NCBI GenBank assembly: GCA_021234535.1
Contig: CM037837.1
Location: 4,442,218-4,506,217, forward strand
DNA: 64,000 bases
DNA from: Stichopus chloronotus
Taxonomy: Eukaryota > Echinodermata > Holothuroidea > Aspidochirotida > Stichopodidae
Reading direction: 5' to 3'
The position numbers were made by a program, and so were the translations under genes. This document shows, in pieces, positions 22,521 through 33,110 of this stretch. The first letter of the stretch is position 1. Every line of letters starts with the position of its first letter. Under the pieces are notes generated by a model. That model had not been told where the DNA came from. It searched no databases and saw nothing but the letters and a program-made list of their open reading frames with translations.

Positions 22521-24947
22521 TTTACAGGCTTGACGGAAAAAGGGGGTTTGAGCAATGGCTGAGTCCGAATCTTTGAAAATCGGAACTCAAGATCGGTCTC
22601 GAGTCTGGTCTCGAGTCCTCCAGCAATGTTAATTATCCCAGGGGAGCCAACTACGCCACTATACCAAGCTCTTATCTGTCGAGTATTTGGGAAAGTAAGT
22701 TGAATGGTCTGTCAAACATAATCAAAAGCCTTTGAGGACTAGAAGTGCAATGTCATAACAAATCATTTTTTTTTTCCAAATGAAACAATACTATTTGTGC
22801 ATTGATATTGTATCATTACATCTAATCCAGGAACTCACGATTCGTTTACAGTTTTCGGTGGCTTCAACAGAGGCAAGCAGTTTAGCCAATCCAGTTAATA
22901 GAGAGATCAGTGTACGAGTGAACGTAGTCGAAAAAGTGAGTACGGTAGCTACCAAACGCCATAACATATATTCAAACAATTTATTTTCAGTTTTCTGTGT
23001 AATTTTGCTTGCAGAGCCAGGCCCCTAGTCAGACTAGCTAGTTGGAGTTTCGAGGGCCTCTGAAAGGGTCGAGGGCAACGTCCCAGTGGGCGTCCAGGGA
23101 GCAGCTCCTGGAGTTGTGTCTTGTTTAAAGCAGTGTTATTAGGAAGACTGACAAAGTCTTCAAACATTAACTCAAAAGGGCACTTCTCCTGTCATATTTA
23201 CTACATGTTGTGAAGTTTGTGTCTGACTGTAAGGCTTAAACAGTTCGAAAGCCAGGAGGGAATTCCTAGTCCTGTGAGGGGCCGCCCGGTGCCGCCCACC
23301 TTAACCAAAATCCAGGCCACAAATACTTTCTAAGTTGAGCGCCCCATCACTTGACGCGGGGTGAAATATGTTCAAATTTTTGCCTATTCAAACTTTCAGA
23401 TGGAAACGAAACTTCCCGGGTGTTCCAAGCTACTTGTAGCTAACTTGAAATAGGGATCTCTTATCTGCAATTTCCCAATAAATCAGAAAAAATAAATTTA
23501 TGACAAATGATAATTCCTATCTACTGGCTTGAGATAATACGAAATAAGGAATTATGCACGTTCTTTATTCTTGGAGAACTTGGCAAACACTGGATGAGGG
23601 CCGAACATATTGGCCATCTGTTCAGCCTACTGTACGTACCGGGGAAACTGGACGTACCGGGGAAATGATTTGATAAAAATGCCCCTCAGATTGCAGAAAA
23701 TGGTACTCTTAAGCTCTCTATCTGGCATAGTAAATTTCAAATAAATTTTCTTCATTTTTCTAAACGCATGTCTCAAAATTTGCACTTCCTCTAAGAATAG
23801 TTAATTTCCTTATTTTACAGTTTTAGACCACAATAGGGTGTGCGCATGTGTGTGTTTGTGGTGGGGGCGGGGGGTTAGATTGAATGCGTTAGTGTCCCCT
23901 CCACTCACTTACCACCCCTCGCCCAATAAAAAATGGGTGTGCCCATGCATGGTGTTTTCCGATATGGAGATATGTTTAAGCTGCTGAAGGTCACCTGGCT
24001 GCCAAAAGTTATGGACAATCAAGAAGAACTAAATATTGAGACTTAGAAGTTGGTTGTTTATATGATAAAAAATGGTATTCACTATACTAACTTGAGGGGA
24101 TGCATAGAATGAAAGTTAAAGAGACAGTGACTTAGACTGAAAATAGCTGTGTTTTAATAAAAGAAACGACAGTGATACTCAAGGTCGTAGTTATATGGTC
24201 ATATCTCTATAGCGCGGTGCAAAGGTAAAAAATTCCGACTGGGTAGATATTATTTTTTTTCAATTGAGTGGCGAAGATTTTTTTCCTCAACAGGTACTTA
24301 CACTAGGAATATACCTTATCATGCAGGGGAATACCTTGTCAGGAAGGGATCCAGAATTTTGTACAGGATCGCGAACATTTCTCACAACAGGACATGTCAT
24401 GTCAGGCTCGGTGGCAAATGGGCTTTGCAAACCACCCAGATGGCAGGAAATGGCACTCCCATGGTGAACTCGAGCTGCATGTACCAAGCCTTGAAATGTG
24501 TGTCCTCAATTCATGAGAAAGAAAAGTTGCAACACATATCAGACGGTTTGAGGTGATACAAGAATCATAACGAATTACCCATCCTCTTCAATTTTTTGGG
24601 GCCAATTTTTCGGTGCGAACACGTAGATTCCTTGGGCAGAAAGTGTTTGTCCGAATTTTGTTTGTTCCAACGTGGCGGGAATAGCAGATAGGCACCATCA
24701 ATTGGGGCACAAGAAAAAATATTTGGATTCACAAACCAGGGTGGCCTGGACTGCATGTACCCAGCCTTGAATTAAATAGGGATCCCATTTCTGCAATTTT
24801 CTCAATTACTGAGAAAAAACATCATTCTATTAAAAAACATCGAAATAATTTGAATTGCTCTTACCAGAATACGATATTTATGCTGTCGTAATTTACAGAA
24901 AAGTGTAATTCAACAGTTTTTTCCTTTCTAACTATAACATTTTTTTT
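22521..24947. other. Intergenic stretch with degenerate repeats
   Basis: No gene recognised. GGGCAACGTCCCAGTGGGCG and neighbouring bases (about 23070-23115) resemble the G/C-rich hairpin blocks found inside the hAT-like element. Blocks with aatagggatc..tctgcaattt occur near 23450 and 24777. A 'ctgcatgtacc(c)aagccttg'-like block occurs near 24475 and 24750, so this stretch shares ancestry with the tandem array that follows. A short acgtaccggggaaa repeat lies at about 23633-23666. Confidence 0.5.
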
Positions 24948-25800
24948 TGAGAAATTTCCAACTACCAGTTAACGTTAGACAGAATCCGGTGCAATATTTT
25001 GTATCTATTGCATTTAACTTTTTATCCGAGAAATCATGGTGAGAGAAAAGTTACTGCAAGAACTTTTACCCTCTGGTTACAGCTTTAACTTTTGAAAATG
25101 ATGGCCACCTCGGTGGGATAAAATGTACGATAGTGTTTTGATAGGTGGGGGAAAGCATGACATGAGTGTTGGTTGGTCTGGGAGAGGATTGTAAAGGGGG
25201 GGGGGGGCGTGTCCCCCATTCCCTTTTTGAGAATTCTGTCGATTACCATAGGTAACCGCAAACGCAGTCTGGTACAATATTTTGTATCTATTCTTGCCAT
25301 TTTTTTCCCGGAGAAAATATATATCCAGAGGAGGCATCCCAACAATTTTGACTCTCTTATTACAATTAAAACATTTGTAAATGAAAGCCACCCTCGATGA
25401 GAAAAACAATGTCATAAAATAATATTTTAATAGGTGGAGTGAAGCATGAGATGAGTGATGGTTGACCTGGAAGGGGGTTGTAAGAGAGGAGGTGTCCCAT
25501 TCCATTTTTGAGAAATTTTTCAATTACCAGGTAACCTTAAACGCAATCTGGTGCAATACTTGGCATCTTTTTAGGTCATAAAATGTGCTAGACTGAGATA
25601 TAAAAATTCCAGCTGGTATTAAATTTTCCGACCATCGTTGTCTCTAGACGGAAATATGAAATAATTCAAATGAAATAATATTTCAGACTTAATGAGAGAG
25701 TTTTCAATTACTATTCAACCATAGATAAAATCTGGTGCAACTTATTTCTCATCTTATATGCCATGAAATGTGCTAGACCGGTGTTTAAATTTTCCAACTA
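24948..25800. repeat. Degenerate tandem array, about 280-base unit
   Basis: Unit starts of the form tgagaa..cc(a/t)attacca..aa(t)c(t/c)ggtgcaata occur at about 24948, 25228, 25509 and 25693, giving spacings of 280, 281 and 184. The shared interior block (gatgagtg(t)tggttg.cctgg and ggtgtcccattcc) is clear in the first two units. The 148-residue minus-strand frame across this array is a by-product of the repeats. Confidence 0.8.
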
Positions 25801-26494
25801 TAGTCGCTCTGAATTTTTGTTTTGTATGAGACACCCCCATACCCCGGTTGCGATTGCCCTTGTGATAATATCAGCAGTAAAATCGATATTTTATTACAGT
25901 TTTGTAAGAGTTGCATATGTATGAAGCCACATAAAAGAGCAAATTAACAAAAAAAAAATATTCTTTAAATCCGGTTTTCCACAAACGTTTCAGAAGAATC
26001 ACTTCTTCATCGGGTGCAAAAGTTCTCCTAGTACAGTAAATCATCACTCAGTGAATGAACATTGGATTCCACAGATAGAGAATGAATTTTAATTCTTTTT
26101 CTTTTACAGGAAAGAAATTTACAGACTCTATACACAGCTAACCAAATATGGTCAATAAAGGACACCGTAAGTAAGATCAGCTGTTCGTGAACATGACTTT
26201 GATATATCGAAAGCGCGCCACATATGGTATTGCTTCAGTTCAGCTGCGTGCACTGCGAATTGTGTGCAATACATGATACACACATGCACTCGGTACTCGC
26301 GAATCGTGGCCACTTCACATCCGTACCGGGAGTCGGAAGTAAACAAAGGCTGCTAGCAGCTCAGGTCGCCGGTAAACTCAAAATAAAGGTTATTTGGCCT
26401 TGGAATTAAGCAAACTTGAACAGAATGGACTGCATTAACATGATCGAAGGGTGAAGAAGAATATCGCGTGTTTACATCGACGGAGACCGTCATC
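25801..26494. other. Region upstream of RSKR exon 1, possible promoter and 5' UTR
   Basis: The GC content appears to rise from about 26200. An ETS-like CGGAAGT sits at 26334-26340. An in-frame TGA (26441-26443) precedes the start codon with no intervening in-frame ATG. I cannot place the transcription start. Confidence 0.35.
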
Positions 26495-26563
26495 ATGGGA
26501 ATACGTCACTCAAGGAGCCGACTGAGAAAACACTCCACACAGTCCTCGAGAAGTTTATGCAGT
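26495..26563 (+). CDS. RSKR: RSKR (SgK494) kinase, exon 1
   Basis: First coding exon, 23 codons, from ATG 26495 to the donor gtaagt at 26564. The start is well fixed: an in-frame TGA at 26441 lies upstream with no other ATG between. The peptide begins M-G-I-R-H-S-R-S and is very basic. Gly2 with Ser6 fits the N-myristoylation pattern M-G-x-x-x-S, and neighbouring arginines and lysines would help membrane binding. From memory, human RSKR also begins with M-G and may be acylated. The junction to exon 2 is phase 0. Assignment depends on the downstream exons, since the N-terminus itself is not diagnostic. Confidence 0.7.
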
Positions 26564-27272
26564 GTAAGTTGTTAGAAACTTAAATTATATTTCTCTTCTT
26601 ACACTTTTTTTTTTATCGTATAATGGTTGTACTGTAGCACACTGTTGGGTAACTCCTACATGAATGAGCGACTCCATACTTAGTACAGTTCTGTAATTTG
26701 TTACCTAGACTGTCGAGGCTTGTACAACTTTTAAAAAAAAATAGGCTGATTCTTATCTTTTAAGTTGGCTCTACTTCGGTACACTGCGACTGTGTGAACC
26801 TAACATTTCATGGGGTATGCATGGTAGTTATCCTGGGATATCCTGCAATTTGGCCTGATCCATCCCACCATTTAAAAAATAATATATGTAAATTTGCTTA
26901 CATATTATTTCATTGGAGCAACTTTCTGATAGTTTGCAATGTGTGAAAGACGATTTCTAGTTTGACAGATAATGGTGAACGTGTTTTGTAATACTGTGTT
27001 CGTTGCACCTGTGGCATATACCATGAATTGTTGGTTATAAAGTGTATTTGTTTGATGTAGCAAGACTTGATGTTTTTGACATCCAACAAGGTGCTGAAGT
27101 AGCCCATGTGGCTCACATATAGCATCTAGCACTGCAGAAAATTGTAAAGGGTACCTGCGTATGTATGGTAAACCTTTGGGTATGTTTGATTTCATGGTTC
27201 ATGTGAATTTCTATTGTGGAATAATTACACATTTGCACTGTTTTAAGGCTAGTTTATCTCATGTTATTTTAG
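26564..27272 (+). other. RSKR intron 1
   Basis: A 709-base intron bounded by gtaagt and ttattttag. No other feature recognised. Confidence 0.65.
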
Positions 27273-27461
27273 ATTCCAAGAACTTCTAGTGAACACAGCT
27301 TCCAAAGACTTTGGTCACGCACATCTCGTCGTAGAAGAAGTGTCACATCACTGACAGACCCTTACCTCGCATCAAAAACAACATGGCCGACTCCACAAAG
27401 TGAGGCCATGTTCCTTCCAGAGTATGAAGTGTGCCCAAAGAGTGCTGAGAGAGATTACAAG
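27273..27461 (+). CDS. RSKR: RSKR (SgK494) kinase, exon 2
   Basis: 63 codons between the acceptor ttattttag and the donor gtttgt, phase 0 at both ends. An arginine-rich stretch (R-T-S-R-R-R-R-S-V-T-S) looks like a basophilic-kinase phosphorylation site. It is followed by M-F-L-P-E-Y near the end, matching the F-L-P-E-F that precedes the kinase domain in vertebrate RSKR. This segment lies in the linker just N-terminal to the kinase core. The donor is slightly non-consensus (AAG-gtttgt). Confidence 0.85.
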
Positions 27462-29594
27462 GTTTGTAAAACTTGTTCTAGCTCACTGTGCTGCATATTA
27501 AATGTCATTTTCTCTTCCCACTGACTGTACCGTACCTGTCTTCACAATGTCTCTTTAAACTCAAAAACATGTGATGTCATAATTAGTGTGCATGTGTTTG
27601 TTTCCACCTTGAGTCATGGTTTCCAAAAATGAAAACTTACAGGAAACTGTTGAAAGTACACTGTCTATTTCCTGAACTTTGAACTTCATATTTTTCTTTT
27701 TGCATTGTAGCATCATTAATTTACCAGATATGTATGACAACCAGAGAACTAAAATACTCCCTCAGTTTCTGTGATTTGTACTGTAGCTCTGTCACTGGTA
27801 TACAGAACATACCAAACATACAATACTGGCCAAATTTGCAGAGGAGCAAGTATCACTGTTATAGTACCCTGCTGTATACTTATTTTGCTAGTACAGTTAC
27901 TTATATACTATATACTACTTATATTTGGAAAGTTTATCAAACTCTTCATCAATACCACTTTGTGATTGTTTTCACACTGAAAATTATAGACAACTTTTGA
28001 AGTCAAACAGTTCTGCCAAACAATTAAGTTGTTTTTGAGCAAATTGATCAAATGGTGCCTTAAACTGTAATTATGAAGATGTTATTTTCTACTTTAGTTT
28101 TTAGGAATATGCATGTCATGTGTTCTCTTTCATACTGTACTGCACATGTCTTCTTATCAGAAATGTTAAAAAGTTTTGAGACTAGAGGCAATTTGGGGTA
28201 ATACAATGATACTTAAACGGTGAATGTCAACCAGTTTTGTGGCAATGTATCTTTCATCCCCACTGCAAATTCATTCATTTTTGCAGAGAAAGGTGTTTTT
28301 CTCAAGTCTCAACTTCACACTGGAAAAAATAATACACTGTACATATTTACCACAAATTTGTGTTATAACCTTCTTTTTCTTCTTTTTTTTTTGAAGCAAG
28401 CAAATGACAGTGTTTGTAACTTGCTTGTAGGGGTTCTTTTAAATCTCTTCCCTTGTGCACTTTCCACTTCATCATTTTTTTTTAGAACTACTGTTCTTAC
28501 TCAGCATTTTGTCATCATACTGTAGCCATTGTAACAGCTAGTGAAATTTCAGATAAGTGTGAAGACACATATATTTGCCCTACCCATTAGTGATCAGAGA
28601 AAAGTGTCAGAATATTAACTGTGTCTGGGGAATAATCATTTTGAGGTTTATTGTTGATTGACTGGGCATTACAGTTTGTGATGTAGTTTGGTGAGTACAT
28701 TACAAGGTACAGTATCTCTCATACACATCAGCGTGAAGTTAGGACGTCACAGATGCATTTGTCAGGTTCTGTTAGCTGATCGGTATAACTCATCGCAGAG
28801 CTTATTTTAGGGATGAAACTTGGCACAACCAGATCTATATTAAAGTTGGTGCTCCCAAGAGATGTAGGGAAAGGGAGGGGAACTTCTTGTAAGATTTGGG
28901 TTGGGTGACATTTTTTTGTCCTTTTGCTTCGTGATATCGTGGGATAATTTCCCTGTTGTATTTTCCTGTAAACTTGCATCGAATTGTTTCGAATATCAAT
29001 TGCTCAATTCTGTGGGATATGAAAAGTTGCATTCCGTTTTGTAATCAGAGCCACTAGACTACAGAACTGTAGAAATAAAGTGATCGAATAGTATCTACCT
29101 AAACTTATACAATAGGTTCTGCACAGTATATCCGAGACGGAGAGCCTCCCCAATGTCATTTACAGTACGTAAGTGTATGCACGTTGTAAGGCAATTTACA
29201 AAGATATTTGAATACATTTTAGCAAGTTAGGCTTTGCAATTCAGAGTGGACCATGCTGTCCTTACACAGATCTGCTGTAACATTTGCAGCACTGCATGAC
29301 TCCCATAATCTGCCAGAGACTTTCTGTGCTATATACTGAAAGAGTCTCCTTGCAGTGAACCGGTAAACATGAACTTGTTTTTCATGTTCTGTTCATACTG
29401 TATACTTATAGGTCCGATGAAATAGCAGATTCATGAATCAAATTACCATTTGATTTCAGTGTTTGTTATATTGAGCCGACGAATGGCACCCTGGAGAGTT
29501 TAGGGGACAGACAGAGAAGAATCTTTGAATTTAGCACGCAAGAACTCATTAAAATCTGCACATAGTTGGAAAGTATTTAAGTCAAAAGTGTAAG

Positions 29595-29940
29595 TTAAAA
29601 CATGGAGCTGACTCCATGGTTGTGAACAGAAATAAATCTTTACTGTAGTACATTTGTCTAGTAATTGCTATCCCTGTGGGTTCGTTTTTGAGTCCTGAGC
29701 AAAAAGTATGTAGAAGCCGGAGCTGATTCTGTGGTTAGGAATTAGTAGAACTCTTCACATTTTCTCGTAATTTTTTTTTACCCTGTGGGTTTATATTGAG
29801 TCCTGAGAGAAAAAAAAAACAGTAGTTAAAACATGGAGCTGATGCTGACTCCATTGTTACAAACAGAAAGAAAGTTTCTTTTTTTGTATATATTCAAATA
29901 ACTGCTCACCCTGTGGGTTTATTTTGAGTCTTGAGAAATT
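29595..29940. repeat. Three-copy tandem repeat, about 112-base unit
   Basis: Units begin with (aaaacatg)gagctgactcc-like sequence near 29597, 29710 and 29826. Each ends with ccctgtgggtt followed by ttgagtcctgag. Confidence 0.85.
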
Positions 29941-32627
29941 ATTCACGTTATGTACAGTATGACTGGCAGTCGTTTTCAATTTCTCATGAATAGTGGGCAG
30001 TTTTTTCTTTATGTGGTGCTGTGTCGTATCTGAACAGTAAGGCTATCGACTACCAGTGCCAAAAACTTCCACGGTGTTTATTTCTCCAAGTACATAGGAA
30101 CGTAATACACTGAAAGTGAATGATAGTACCAGCATCGTGCATTGCAAGGTTAGTACAGTAGTAGTACAGTTCACTGAATTTATCTCGGCCTTCTGAACTC
30201 CAAAGCTTTTCACTTTTGAGTTCAAGTGTTTCATACTGTGGTTTACTCTAGTTTGCATTTGACTTGAATATCCTGACAAAAAAAAATGCAATGTCATAAA
30301 AACTGACGGACATCCCTGGCACGGTATAATATGGTGTGGCTGTTTCAGTAGTTTCTGTAACCATCAATTTTGCAAGAATTTTGTTCATCAACAGTTGCAC
30401 TTTAGGAACTTTGCCAAATGCATTAAAAAAAGCCTTAAAAGGAAAACATCTTTGAAATCATTGGAGTAACAGATTACACAGTGCAACAAGAGAGAGAGAG
30501 AAAGAGAGAAAAAAAATGATTACGTAAAATTATAGTTACACAGTACAACAAGGGCAAAATTAAAATGATTAAATGAAATTTTAATGCAAATGAGATGCAT
30601 TTAATAAAGATAGATTGTGAGGAAAAAATAAACAAGTAATGTTACTGCTAGATACAGCACCATTTACATGTGATAGCACCTCATTAGCTCTTGTCAGTCT
30701 ATGAGTTCATGCAGAGGGATTCCATCTGTTATCTCGTTATTTTTGAAAGAGGAAGGGATTGAGGGATGCATGCATGGTCCCGCAGTTCATCATAACCCAT
30801 TTGGACCTCCCAAGTTCATGGAAATTTGGAAGAAAATCCTGACATTCTTATCCATATAAATTGATGCATTTCTGGGAAAAATTTTCATACTTGCTGTGAT
30901 TGTAATGTTTCTACAAGACAACAAGCTACATAAGAGCTTCACCTTGTATAAAATTAAAGAAATCAGTGCCCGCAGAAGATGTACTGTATGTAAAGCTGTT
31001 ACATTTTTTTATGTCCTGCACAACCCTGTGCTTTGTGCAAAAGATAAGAAAAAGTATGCAGGAGAATGTCCACTGGTTTCATTTTAAATCATGGTCTCCA
31101 TAATTTTTATCTATCCCAACCAACTCAGATATGATCATGTATTGTTTTAAAGATTGTAACATGTGGAAGTCTTGTAGGGGTGACTTCCTGTAATTGTTGC
31201 CCTGCATAGTTTGGATTTGTCTGTGATAGTTTCCTGTATTGGATAGGAAGTGCGATTACATCCAAAATGTTAAACTTGGAGACATTCTTATCTCTCAGAT
31301 GGTTGCTTTGGCTGTAACCTGTCCAGAGCATCCTGATGGCTTGTTGTACGGTACATCTATAGTGAAACGTTGTTATCTCACCCTTACACTTCTGACAGAA
31401 CAGCAGGTGCTTAAAACTGGAACCGTTTCATTTCCTGAAACATATTAAGTTCTTGAAAGGGGAATTGGTTTCCACTGCAGTGAGAAATTATATGTTTCAC
31501 ATGTGCATGTTGAGAGGGACCAGGTTGGGACACGTTTGTAGAAAACAAGGAAAGTGACATCGCAAAAGCTGTGTATAATGTTTCTATGAGGAATTCAGTT
31601 TTATGCAAGCACAGTCTTTATATATGTTGTCTTGTATTCACTGTATGTCGGTACATTCAAGATGTACTGTATTACCTGTGTTACTGACCGCAGTCTGTGT
31701 AATGGTATTTGCGTCAGTGAATTTATGACCTCTCATTGTTCATGGTGCACATATTTTGAATCATGTGGATGGTAAGTTTCTAAATGTATGACGTCTTTGC
31801 TTCGAAATTACTAATGGAAATACTTCAGGCCAGGTCTTGTGAATATGGTGCCTGAGGCAAGCACTCGGAATGGGTCCCTCTCTAAACATTGGACAATCAT
31901 TTGTCTCAGATAACATTTTGACAAAATCAACTGAAAAAAAAAACGTGGTTTCATTTATCGTTTTTCTCTCATAAGTATGGCACTAAATGAAAATTACAAA
32001 TGCCCCTCCCTTGCTTTCATCTTGGTTTGTGATGTTTTGAAAGTCAGTTGCTTGAGATTGGTCTGATGGTGAAGGTCTCCCAGGACACAGTACCCCACCT
32101 GCCAAAGTGTAGACACCTGACAAAGGATGAGCTGAAGGTTAGCTGCAGCTTGGGTGTGCATGTGCACCTTCAATCATGTGCTGGTTCTCCTCGTGTTAGT
32201 TGCTGTATGCCACCGAGTATAGTTGGCATTGTCTTAGTGTGCGGTTATACAGTACCAGCACAGTGGATGCCACGCTCGTCATCATATCACAAGCTTTTTA
32301 ACCTGTTTTCGACCAGAACGTGATCGAAATTTCTGCAGGAGTGAACTCACACCTTGAAAGGATTGTGACTACTGTACTGGTCAGAGTGTACAGTGTTATT
32401 AAAGATTAATTGCAATATGAGGGTGTTATGAGGTCACTCAAGAATTATGATTGCTTCATGTCTTCTTGATTAACCGATGAACCTATGGATATTATTCCTG
32501 GCATGATCACATATCCCTTGGGGAGACTATAGATCATTGTGATTCATCATGTTCATATAGAGCGATGGATCACCAGTGAAATGAATAATTGTGTAATGTT
32601 CATGTGACAATCACTGTTTTACAATTT

Positions 32628-33110
32628 GGGATAATACTCTAAGATCTGTGATAACAGTCTGTCCCAGAGATATGTGATCATGGGATAATATTCTAAGATC
32701 TGTAACAAAATGTCTCTCCTAGGGATATGTGATCATGGGATAATATTCTAAGATCTGTAACAAAATGTCTCTCCCAGAGATATGTGATCATGGGATAATA
32801 TTCTAAGATCTGTAACAAATTGTCTCTCCCAGATATGTGATCATGGGATAATATTCTAAGATCTGTAACAAAATGTCTCTCCCAGAGATATGTGATCATG
32901 GGATAATATTCTAAGATCTGTGATAACAGTCTCTCTCAGGGATACAGTTTGTAATCATGGGATAATATTCTAAGATCCGTAACAAAATGTCTCTTCCAGA
33001 TATATGTGATCGTGGGATAATATTCTAAGATCCTTAACAAAATATCTCTCCTAGGTATATGTGATCATGGGATAATATTCTAAGATCTGTGATATAACAA
33101 ATCTGTTCCA
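32628..33110. repeat. 55-base minisatellite, about nine copies
   Basis: The word gggataatattctaagatc recurs at 32628, 32682, 32737, 32792, 32845, 32900, 32959, 33014 and 33069, with spacings of 53-59 and mostly 55. The rest of the unit includes tgtctctcccagagatatg and tgatcat. The 68-residue minus-strand open frame inside it is a shadow of the repeat. Confidence 0.95.

Noticed and set aside
25077..25523. 148-residue minus-strand open frame
   Set aside because: It spans the 280-base tandem array and reflects its repeated sequence.
32693..32899. 68-residue minus-strand frame with repeated peptide
   Set aside because: It is a translation of the 55-base minisatellite.
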